The notes beneath the pieces were generated by a model. That model worked only from the letters and a program-made list of their open reading frames with translations, made no database searches and was not told the origin of the DNA. The position numbers were made by a program, and so were the translations under genes. Shown here in pieces: positions 53,418 through 62,291 of a stretch of 64,000 bases of DNA (positions are counted from its first letter, which is position 1; every line of letters begins with the position of its first letter). Origin of the DNA: Moniliella sp. 'wahieum' (Eukaryota; Basidiomycota; Moniliellomycetes; Moniliellales; Moniliellaceae); assembly GCA_003971905.1 (NCBI GenBank), contig RSEE01000033.1, positions 325,001 to 389,000 of the forward strand, written 5' to 3'.

Positions 53418-53921
53418 CTTGGCTGCAGCGTCCCCGAAAAATTCAAGTGTGTCAGTCACTCTCACTCCTTTCCGCAACGCGAACGCTGGCGCAGTCAACA
53501 ACGGGACCTACCAAATCAATTGACGAGCGTCGGCGAGAGGGGTTGGCTGGGAGACGTGGCTGGGCTGACCACCGCTCCCGAAGACAGCGAGCAACAGATC
53601 CTCAATCAGAGGAGCAGGAAGCTTGCTGCGGCAGAAGTACGCCCAGGGTTTTATTAGGGTTACAAATTCAACACAACCGTTTGCGAGGCCCCAGTGAATT
53701 TTGTTAGTAGGGTTGCTGTTACACTCGCGCTGTGGCGGTTCTTCAGGCCGCCTCCGCCTGCTGGGTTGCCAGCCTGTCGGTTGCCGTGTTCCCCCTGCTC
53801 CCACCAAGCTCCATCGACTCGCTCACTGAGGTTTAAGGTGTGTGGCCCCCCTTCGTCCTGGTGCTATTCCACTCCCTTCAGATGCTGATTTGCGTTTACT
53901 TCGTATTCAGATTGGCCTACG
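53418..53921. promoter_or_regulatory. Bidirectional RPS13/RPS6 promoter with TAGGGTT motifs
   Basis: TTAGGGTT at 53654-53661 and TAGGGTT at 53708-53714 lie mid-way between two divergent ribosomal-protein genes, the same arrangement as RPL17/RPL25. Confidence 0.6.
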
Positions 53922-54653
53922 ATGAAGCTCAACTTTGCCAACCCTGCCACCGGGGCTCAGAAGAGCTTCGAGATTGACGATGACCGCAAGACGCGCATCT
54001 TTTGGGAGAAGCGCATGGGTCAGGACGTTGAGATCGACGTGCTTGGCGACGAGTTCAAGGGCTACGTTGTCCGCATTGGTGGTGGTAACGACAAGCAAGG
54101 ATTCCCCATGAAGCAGGGTGTGCTTGTTCCTCACCGTGTGCGCCTGCTGCTGTCGGAGGGCCACTCGTGCTACCGCCAGCGCCGCACCGGTGAGCGCCGG
54201 CGCAAGTCGGTCCGCGGTTGCATTGTTGCTGCTGACATTGCCGCTCTCCACCTGATCATCGTCAAGCAGGGTGAGCAGGAAATCCCCGGCCTGACGGACG
54301 AGGCCAGCATCGTGCCCAAGCGTCTGGGTCCCAAGCGTGCGAACCACATTCGCAAGTTCTTCAACCTGACCAAGGAGGACGACGTGCGCCAATATGTGAT
54401 CCGCCGCGAGGTTGTTCCCAAGACTGAGGGCAAGAAGCCCTACACCAAGGCCCCCAAGATCCAGCGTCTCATCACGCCTGTGCGTCTGCAGCACAAGCGC
54501 CACCTGTTTGCGCTCAAGGTGCGCAAGCAGCGTGAGCAGGCGGCGCAGAAGGCCGAATACGAGAAGCTGCTTGCTTCGCGCAGCGCGGAGAAGGCCGCTG
54601 CTCACCACGCGCACCGTGTGGCTGTCGCTGCGGCCAAGGCCCAGACGGCCTAA
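53922..54653 (+). CDS. RPS6: 40S ribosomal protein S6 (eS6)
   Basis: Small-subunit protein and classical TOR-pathway phosphorylation target. Intact 243-residue frame: [119 protein letters not shown] and a helical Lys/Ala/Arg-rich tail ending AKAQTA. The tail lacks the RRxSS end of yeast/animal S6; serines remain only at ASRSAEK. No intron and no frameshift, in contrast to RPL25 and RPS13. Confidence 0.97.
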   Translation: MKLNFANPATGAQKSFEIDDDRKTRIFWEKRMGQDVEIDVLGDEFKGYVVRIGGGNDKQGFPMKQGVLVPHRVRLLLSEGHSCYRQRRTGERRRKSVRGCIVAADIAALHLIIVKQGEQEIPGLTDEASIVPKRLGPKRANHIRKFFNLTKEDDVRQYVIRREVVPKTEGKKPYTKAPKIQRLITPVRLQHKRHLFALKVRKQREQAAQKAEYEKLLASRSAEKAAAHHAHRVAVAAAKAQTA

Positions 54654-55941
54654 GCTTCTCGGCTTTACCTCGCACTGACATGGGGACCGCGGAATCTTCC
54701 GTTCCGTCGAACATATGTTGTCCATCGTTTATGACTTCCCTTTCTCGCTTGCACTGCTTCCCCACCCGTGCTTTTTGAGGAAGCTCATCCCGGGGGGCTA
54801 TACTAGATCAAGGAGCCTAAAGACTAACACGAGTCTTCTCTGAACCTTGGACTGTTCCTCTTGTCTCGCACCAAAACCATGGGCACTATGTCATGCTCTC
54901 CCTCCATCGCCTTAATCCTAAGGTTCCTTGTAGCGTCATAACTTTTGTTTGTTCATTGAGGCGGTAGTGGACATAAAAATGAGCGAGGTGACGTAGACAT
55001 TTACGACCACTGCAGAAGTGCAGAAGACTAGTATGCGATGTACGAGACTTACACACGACAGCTCTGATGGTACTTATGTGAAGCGATGATTGTCATAGGA
55101 TTGCGCTGGCAACTCTAGTCGTCGGGAGGTGAGGAATCGGTTTAATCAAGCAATACGCGTTTTTGGCATCGATAGTATCGTGTCTGGCATATGTGCCCGC
55201 AATCATCGGGTCATGGACAATGGTCCGCAGCCAACAGCGCCTCTGAGGGGACGGAGATGCATTTCAAGGAGAGTTGCTGAGATCAAAGCAATGGCTGTCA
55301 AATGCTGAAGCTGGCATTTGACCTGACCCCACCCGATAGAAGCTTCTCTCCCTTGCAGAACTACAGCGAGAGACTTCTCAAACATCTCCACCTTGTATAA
55401 TTGGTCCCATCTTGTCTGCCGTGCGCCAACGATGAAGAAGTGAGTTAACCGAGGGGGGAAACCAAATGGACAGTCGTCATGGGTCGGCATACGCCTCATT
55501 GGTTGCGAGGAGTAATTGGGCAGCGTTTTGGCACTGACACCACTTGATGTTGTGGATCTTCTTCCAGTCTGAATTTCACTCGGGTCGGTGAGGATGCGGA
55601 ATGGGGTACAACTTGCATTCCATGCTGTCACTTATACGAACCCATACCAGTAGGCATGTCCTGGGTTTGAGGGTGCAGAGAATGAACACAGCCAACGCGA
55701 GGCAACACGAACAAACCGGCATGGCCACCACTTGGTGCCAGTGGCTCGGTAGCGTTTTGCCCGTGAATAGGAGGATCCTCAATCGAGAGGGGATCACGGA
55801 CTCTCAGTGAGATACGTCACGTGACCGGTGACCCACCCCGATTCCGCTCATTCGCATCGCAGTTCCGCCCCCGGGGGCTTACACATACATGTGAGAAGTA
55901 GAATGCATTGGTGAGAAGGTCTGGGCGGTGCTTCGCTTGAT
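54654..55941. other. Intergenic, RPS6 to LETM1-like gene
   Basis: About 1.3 kb; no gene or array recognised on either strand. Confidence 0.45.
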
Positions 55942-57147
55942 GTGCCAGCCATCGGCCATGCTACACGGCCGGGGTTACTTCTGCCTGCCACGGGACGCGC
56001 GCTGCGCCCCTTATTCCCAACCCCTTGCGCCCCCGCCTCAGCGACGGCGCTTCGGGTTGGATTGGGCTGTCGCTATGCGCCGCTACCACCACCAATTCTT
56101 GCGCGCGCGTTGCATGCTGTACCCCCCGCTGCGATGCTGCGCGCCGTCCCTCCGAGTCGTCCTCGCCCGTTTCCCAGCCCACACAGTCCAAGCCAAGCTT
56201 CCTTCACTCGTTCAAGTCAATTTGCATCTTTTACTTCCGCGGCCTGAAGCAGATTGCCTGGAACAGGCAAACAGCCTCCATGCTCCGCCGAGCCGCACGC
56301 TCGCCGCAACTGCCACATTACCAGCTCACTCGCCAGGACTGGCGTCTGATCCGGCTTAGCCGGATGGACATGCTCAAAATCCCACACATGCTCTTTTTCA
56401 TCATTGTTCTGGAGGAGCTCCTTCCCGTACTCGTCCTGTTCTTCCCCAGCGCCATCCCCTCGCCCTGCCATGTGCCTGCCCAAATTGCAGGCTCGCGAGC
56501 AGCAGGAGGTCAAGTTGGCCCAGGCTCATCATCTCCTGACTGAGACCCCGTTGGCGGTAAACGAAGAAGGCGAGTTGGAAGACTGGCAAGTTCTCCAGCT
56601 TGCCAACCTTTTTGATTTGCCCACATGGGGAGGGCAGAAACGCATCATGGCCCGTCTCGTGGCACATCACAAATTCATCGACGAGGATGACGTTGCCTTG
56701 ATCGCATCCGCCATTGAACGGCCTCAGGTTGTCCCCGAGGAGTTGAAGCGACGGATTGCCGCTCACCCCTCGTCCGAGGCCCGCGCCTTAGCGCTGGGTA
56801 ACAATGTTCCCACTACTGGGGTAGAGCTCGCGCGTGCTTGCCGCCAACGTGGCCTGCGCTCTCTCGGTCTTCCCGATGAGGAACTGCGGAAGGGACTTGA
56901 TGCGTGGCTTGAGCGGATGGGTCCCGCACCCTCTAACACGAGCGAGACGGAACAGGTGGTGGCTTTGGGCCAACGTGCTCTTTCCCTGTACAACCCCGAC
57001 GGGATCGAACAAGTGCAGGCACGAGTCGAAGAGCGCAAGCAACTCGGCTTTTTCAAGCGCACCAAAACCATCGTTCAAGGGATTGTCGATGCCGGTGCAC
57101 AGCCGCCGCCGCCGCCGCCAGGAACGGTGCCGCCCAAGCACGAATAA
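55942..57147 (+). CDS. LETM1-like mitochondrial inner-membrane protein
   Basis: Relative of LETM1/Mdm38 proteins, which act in K+/H+ exchange and mitochondrial ribosome tethering. An Arg/Ala/Pro-rich N-terminus (MPAIGHATRPGLLLPATGRA) suits a matrix presequence. The core shows SICIFYFRGLKQIAWNRQTA, SRMDMLKIPHMLFFIIVLEE and the single membrane helix LLPVLVLFFPSAIPS. After a one-base shift near 56460 the ribosome-binding-type domain follows: LPKLQAREQQEVKLAQAH, LANLFDLPTWGGQKRIMARL, VELARACRQRGLRSLGLPDE and ELRKGLDAWLERM. A Pro-rich end PPPPPPGTVPPKHE closes it. The protein is shorter than Mdm38. The start is uncertain because frames change between 56150 and 56220. Confidence 0.75.
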
Positions 57148-57616
57148 GTGTTGGTTTCGGGCTTCACTAGTCAATCTCGCTACTCCCCTTTCGGTACCCG
57201 CACCTCCCCCACCACCTTTTGCCTCCCTGAAAAACACATATTGCACCCTAATTGGACTGATCATCGACCATGGCAGACAATGCCCTGATGATTAAGGAGC
57301 ATAGGCTTCTCGCGCGTTTCCAGGTCCTATCGCTTGTATATCCCTTTCTAGCTTCGATACATGGCAACTGTAGAAAACCACCCCGGTCGCTAAAGACTAT
57401 CGATGACGGCAACCCAGTGCGAGCGAGGTATCGTTTTAGCATTGAAGTTGGTAGTTATCGAGGGCAGCGTCGGTGGGAAGACTGTGGGAGAGGGGGAGTG
57501 AGGCCCATGTAAGGCCCATATGGCCTGAGGCCTGAGGGGCCTCATCAGCCTGAGGAAGCAAGGGAGTACGGACGCATGCAAAGGATAGGGTAGGCTTAGC
57601 ACAGCAACGCGCTTTC
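57148..57616. other. Intergenic between converging LETM1-like gene and TRR1
   Basis: No gene recognised. GGCCTGA occurs twice in tandem at 57522-57535. Confidence 0.5.
57522..57535. repeat. 2x heptamer GGCCTGA
   Basis: Exact tandem pair followed by related GGGGCCTCA and GCCTGAGG words. Confidence 0.5.
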
Positions 57617-58609
57617 TTACAGCGTCTCCTCCTCCGCCAACAAGCGCTCGGCCTCAAGCGCAGCCATGCAGCCCGAGCCAGCCGAGGTGATGGCCTGGCG
57701 GTAGACCTTGTCTTGCACATCACCAGCAGCAAAGACACCCTTTACCGAGGTCTGGGCTGTACCGGGCACCGTCTTGATGTAGCCATCCTCGTCCAAGTCC
57801 AGTTGGCCCTTGAAAAGCGAGGTGGCAGGGACGTGACCAATAGCGTAAAAGAGGCCGTTAGCATCGAGTTTCTTGATCTCATTCGTCTTGTTGTCCTTGA
57901 TGGTGAGGGACTGGAGCAGCTTGCCGTCGCCACACGCTTCGGTAGCCGAGCAGTTGAACATGACAGTGACCTTGGGGTGCTTGAGCAGCCGCTCCGCCAT
58001 GATCCGCGACGCACGCAGCTCATCACGCCGAACGAGGACATAGACGTGCGAACCGTACTTGGTCAGGTAGGTGGCCTCCTCGGCAGCCGAGTCACCACCG
58101 CCAATCACGACCAGGGGCTTGTTGCGGAAGATGGGAACAGCACCGTCGCACACAGCGCAAGCCGAGATACCGGATTGCCAGTAGGTCTCCTCCCCCGGCA
58201 AGTTCATCCGGCGTGCCGACGCACCCGTGGCAATAATGATCGAGTCGGCCGTCTCGTAGGCGTTGACGTCCTCCTCACTACCCTCGCGCCAGAGCTTGAA
58301 CGGCCTCTCGGACAGGTCAACTTTTGCGATCGTCTCCGTAATGATCTCGGTGCCAAAGCGCTCCGACTGCTCGCGCAACTTGTCCATCAGACCCGACCCA
58401 CCGATGCCATCGGGGAAGCCAGGGAAGTTCTCCACATCAGTGGTGGTGGTGAGCTGACCACCGGCAGCAAAGCCGTTGGCCAGGAAGCCCTCAAAGAGAG
58501 TCGGCTTGAGCTCGGCGCGAGCGAGGTAGATGGCGGCGGTATGGCCAGCAGGGCCAGAGCCAATGACAACAACCTTGTGGTGCGTGCGGGCAGTGGGGAC
58601 GGGAGCCAT
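57617..58609 (-). CDS. TRR1: Thioredoxin reductase (NADPH), low-molecular-weight type
   Basis: FAD flavoenzyme that reduces thioredoxin with NADPH. Intact 330 residues, no intron. FAD-binding loop [40 protein letters not shown]; redox centre [13 protein letters not shown] (CAVC disulfide); NADPH loop [20 protein letters not shown] with RRDELRAS; and C-terminal FAD motif [20 protein letters not shown]. This is the bacterial/fungal/plant type, without the selenocysteine tail of animals. A long open frame on the opposite strand is a codon-bias shadow. Confidence 0.97.
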   Translation of the reverse strand: MAPVPTARTHHKVVVIGSGPAGHTAAIYLARAELKPTLFEGFLANGFAAGGQLTTTTDVENFPGFPDGIGGSGLMDKLREQSERFGTEIITETIAKVDLSERPFKLWREGSEEDVNAYETADSIIIATGASARRMNLPGEETYWQSGISACAVCDGAVPIFRNKPLVVIGGGDSAAEEATYLTKYGSHVYVLVRRDELRASRIMAERLLKHPKVTVMFNCSATEACGDGKLLQSLTIKDNKTNEIKKLDANGLFYAIGHVPATSLFKGQLDLDEDGYIKTVPGTAQTSVKGVFAAGDVQDKVYRQAITSAGSGCMAALEAERLLAEEETL

Positions 58610-59295
58610 GATGAGAAGAAAGGGGAAAAAAGGAGAGGGAGGGGATGGAAGGTGAGGATGGTGGGACTCAAGCCAACCGAAAGGGCTGGCCTTTTAACAG
58701 GGCGAACGAGGCGGACGCCGATTCAGAAGCACTGGAGACGGTACTCACCACACTGACGCCGAGCGGCGCAGGAAGTGAAATGTTGTGTGCTGCCACGGGG
58801 CAGGTGCTTCTGGGGTCGGTGACCAGTGAGACCAGTGATCGGTGAAATTAAGGTAAAGCCCGGCAGGACACTGCCGCCGTGGCCTCTTTCGGCGATATCT
58901 TGGTCAGATGCCGACCAGTCAAACCCGCCTCCCTAGTCGGCCACGAGGCTGACCTGTGAATGCACCCCTGCCATGGGTTGAAGCTGAAGGAAGCTGAAGC
59001 TGAAGCTTGAAAACCGTCGCCATCTAATAGCCGCCGACGGCCGCTAGGGCGGATGGCCTCCCGCCGGTATCTGATGATCTTCTCGATCACCGATCATACC
59101 CGTGCCGCCCCCCGTCATGCATCACACATCGATAAATTCTGAGATCCAACTGACCTTGGTCGGGAGCGGAAATGGCCATTCAAAGTTTAAACGCTATTGC
59201 AATCGATAGCCATCATTGACTGCGGGAGGTGTCCTGGCTTGTCGTTTATTGTCGAACGAGCACCGAGACCGCCACCTCCAGAGCTTCTTTTCATC
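58610..59295. other. Intergenic, divergent TRR1 and GPN3
   Basis: No gene recognised. Contains GACCAGTGA nonamers near 58821, GAAGCTGAA-type words near 58980-59010 and CGATCA(C/T) heptads at 59084-59097. Confidence 0.5.
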
Positions 59296-60141
59296 ATGCG
59301 CTACGGCGTCCTCATCTGCGGTCCTGCCGGCTCTGGCAAATCCACATTCAGTGCTGCTCTGATTGCAGCAGCTCAGCAAGCCGGCCGCGTGTTCACCTAT
59401 TCAATCTCGACCCTGCTGCCGAGCGGTTTGGGTACGAGCCTGCGGTCGACATTCGTGAGCTCATTAGCGTTGAGGATGTGATGGAGGAACTGGGTCTGGG
59501 CCCGAACGGCGCCCTGGTTGCCTGCCTCGAGTATGTCCTTTCCCATCCCTAACCACGATCAGTTGGCGCCGTTCGAGGACGATTACCTTCATCGACTGCC
59601 CCGGACAAATCGAGCTCGACTCCCACGCACCACTAGTCCCACGCTTGGCCGATCTACTACAGAACCAACTCGGATTCCGCCTTGCTGCAGCGTACCCCTC
59701 GAGGCCCAGTTCATGCGACACACCCAAGTATTTTGCTGGTGTGCTTGGCGCAGCTTCTGCTATGGTCCACCTCGGTCTCCCCCCGTCAACCTAATGAGCA
59801 AGATGGATTTAGTCAAACGTCCTGGTGCACAGAAGCGGACGCGTTCTGAGCTTGAACGCTATATGGATCCGGACCCTCTCCTTTTGGCCGACACTCCTGC
59901 GGGGCGCGCTGAAGGCCCGGAGGGAAACACCAAGTTTGCTGCGTTAAACCATGCCGTGGCGCAACTCGTGTCTGACTTCAGTTTGGTCTCCTTCCTTCCA
60001 CTTGACTCGACCGACGACGAGAACGTGACCGACATACTGTCCCACATTGACAATGCGCTGCAATATGGTGAAGATGAGGAACCGAAGGAACCCAAGGACC
60101 TGGACGAGGGCGACTACGATGCAATTGACGAGGACCTGTGA
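59296..60141 (+). CDS. GPN3: GPN-loop GTPase 3
   Basis: Eukaryotic GPN-family GTPase needed for RNA polymerase II assembly and nuclear import. [20 protein letters not shown] is the P-loop. After a one-base shift near 59398 come [40 protein letters not shown] (the defining Gly-Pro-Asn loop) and LEYVL. Frame changes and possibly a short intron near 59530-59560 precede the acidic EDDY element and the [10 protein letters not shown]3 motif; then [17 protein letters not shown] (the NKxD-equivalent), [40 protein letters not shown] and an acidic tail. [15 protein letters not shown] identifies GPN3 rather than GPN1 or GPN2. Confidence 0.87.
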
Positions 60142-60632
60142 GCATGGCATCTAACGTCGCTGCATGTCACTCCTCCGTCTAACCTTGATACCCCTCCCAC
60201 ATCACGTTGTTCGCGTTAAAACGTACGTTTCGCCCATGCTGTTTGCACTGTACATCCGGATATGTTTACAAGTACCATTAGTACAGCCTGGAATAGTGCC
60301 GCTCAGATATGTAGGCACACAAAGGGAGAGTCGGCGTTGACCCAGAAAGAAGGCAGGAGTTGAATAGAGGAAGGCGCCTGAGTATACGATGTCGGCGAAC
60401 GCTCCGGGACCCTTGAGCCCTTGCAAGGCATCAGCGCGGGCATGTGCGGGTTGACGTCGACCTTTAAAGCGTGAAGTTTAACTAAACCATAACATAGCGC
60501 GGACCTCAAGTGGTTATTGACCACCCCTAGGTCTGATAAGCACAAGGCTAACCCCGAAGTGTCTCGAACAGAAAGATGGTTATGCGGAAGACAGCGAGAT
60601 GATGATGCAGACATGGGCGACATCATTGGAGA
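60142..60632. other. Intergenic between converging GPN3 and ARL8
   Basis: No gene recognised; two 3' flanks. Confidence 0.45.
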
Positions 60633-61376
60633 TCACCTAAAGGACGAGCCGGGTTTGCGTGCGGTCAGCCACCTCATCGTAGCATCGATGTTGGCTTGGC
60701 TCTTGGAAGAAATGGAATAACAGCTGACCTCTCGTCCGCGAATGGAAGCCAAATTCATCACACGAATTACGTCGTCCACCTCTACCGCGCCAGGGAGATC
60801 GTTCTTGGTGGCAACCACAAGTAATGGGATCCCAGAAAGTTGGGGTCGCTGAAGCAGGTGGAAAAGCTCCTCGGTTGCCACGTTCCACAAATTCTCCGAG
60901 TCGCTCTCAGCTGGTGACGAGGGTGCGGTTACTGCTGGAGGGCTGCCTGGAGGGAGGTCGTCATCCTCAGGAGCTAAGAGGAATGAGCCTCCTTGAGTGG
61001 ATCTGGCGGCTGGGCGGCTTGAGCCTTCTGCTTGGCCTGGGTCTGGCGCGCGTAGGTTTTAGGCAGCGGGATGGACGCATCCACCACATAGACAATGGCC
61101 GCCACGCCGGTACAATATCGTGCCCACAGAGGTCGATAGCGAGCCTGACCGCCGAGATCCCATACGCGCAGGGTGCTGGATCCCGCGCGGATTTGGTGCA
61201 TCTGGAAGCCGGTGGTGCGTACCACTTGGTCGCTAAACTCACCAGAGGCAAGCACACGGCACAGGCTCGTCTTGCCCGCTAGAGCCAGGCCAACACAGGC
61301 GATCTCCAGCTCCTTGGTGAAGAGAAGCGAGCGCAGACCGTCCACAACCGATTGCCATAGCGCCCATAGGGTCCAT
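60633..61376 (-). CDS. ARL8: Arl8-like small GTPase with a central insertion
   Basis: Arf-like GTPase of the Arl8 type (lysosome/vacuole and vesicle positioning in other eukaryotes). LRSLLFTKELEIACVGLALA with P-loop ALAGKTSLCRVLASGEFSD, switch I VRTTGFQMHQIRAG, LRVWDLGGQARYRPLWARYC, GVAAIVYVVDAS; then LWNVATEELFHLLQRPQLSG, IPLLVVATKNDLPGA (G4), MNLASIRGREVSCYSISSKS (G5) and the end KPGSSFR. Between VVDAS and LWNVATEELF there are about 60 extra Gln/Ala/Pro/Ser/acidic residues, absent from typical Arl8. The start at 61376 needs a one-base correction; upstream in-frame sequence also exists, so the N-terminus is tentative. Confidence 0.83.
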
Positions 61377-61695
61377 GTTGGAGTGCGGGGACAGGCGCTA
61401 GCAGGACGGGAAGGGCGGAGAGGTGCAAAGCGTATGTTGAGAAGGTTGGGCTCAACGCGGGGGAAGCTGTTTGGGGTGCGATCGCAGCAGACGGGGAAGG
61501 GTGCGGCCGATGTGGTGTGGGCGGAGGGCGGTGCCCAACGAGACGGGCGATGCAGCGGACGCGAGGAGGGCAGGCAGGGTAAGCAAGCACCAGGAGCTTT
61601 ATTCACCACGTCTGGATCGGGGCCGGGCGTTGGGTTCAGCGGCTTGCAGGCGGTCGCCCAGGCGGCCGAGCCGAAGCCCCACGTTAGCGACGCTG

Positions 61696-61716
61696 TGATG
61701 CGTCATGCATCATGGC
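61696..61716. repeat. TGATGCG/TCATGCA heptads
   Basis: TGATGCG, TCATGCA and TCATGGC start at 61696, 61703 and 61710. Confidence 0.5.
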
Positions 61717-61924
61717 CAGCCCCAGCACACACTGCTGTTCTGCGGACGGGGGGGGCGTGGCTAGGGTTGTCTGTGTCACCTATGCTGCTGCTGCTGCGCA
61801 GAAGGACACAGAGCCCAGGCACGCGTCACCAGCCCAGTCACCGTGCAATCACGCGCCCTGGGGAGCAGAAACCCTATCGGCGCCCCGAGTGCCCCCCTGC
61901 GCAAGCGCTCGCTGGGATGCTATC

Positions 61925-61991
61925 TAATCGATAATCTCGCTGGGCTGGCAGTGGGGCTGATGCATGAGTATGATGTATGGTGCATGATGGG
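61925..61991. repeat. TAATCGA and TGATGCA heptads
   Basis: TAATCGA/TAATCTC (61925, 61932), then TGATGCA-type units at 61958, 61965, 61971, 61978 and 61985; one unit is six long. Confidence 0.65.
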
Positions 61992-62291
61992 CAGCCGACA
62001 CGGACGCAGCCATGCTCTGCTGTGCTTCGCTGGAAGCGCTTGGCTGCTGAGGGATGCCTCCGCGCCCGATCGCACATGCAGAGCGTCGTAGCCGGCGGCA
62101 AGGCCAGGCAGCGCAGGCCCAGGCACAGGCACGAGACACACCAGCACGCGGTCATGAATCAAATTAGTCGCTCGTAGCTCGGATCTTGTGAGGGCGTTCG
62201 TGAGGCCCGCCAGCTCGGGCGTCTCCGCGTCGTCTGCTAGCCTCCTCCCACTTGCCTTCCCTCTCCGGTCCAGCCCTGCCCGCTAGCCCTG

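Larger units (their letters stand above)
61377..62291. other. Intergenic, divergent ARL8 and arrestin gene
   Basis: No gene recognised. TAGGGTT lies at 61762-61768. Heptad arrays at 61696-61716 and 61925-61991. Confidence 0.5.

Noticed and set aside
53907..54725. 272-codon minus-strand open frame across RPS6
   Set aside because: Antisense shadow of a highly expressed, biased gene.
57713..58756. 347-codon plus-strand open frame across TRR1
   Set aside because: Antisense shadow produced by TRR1 codon bias; TRR1 itself has all catalytic motifs.
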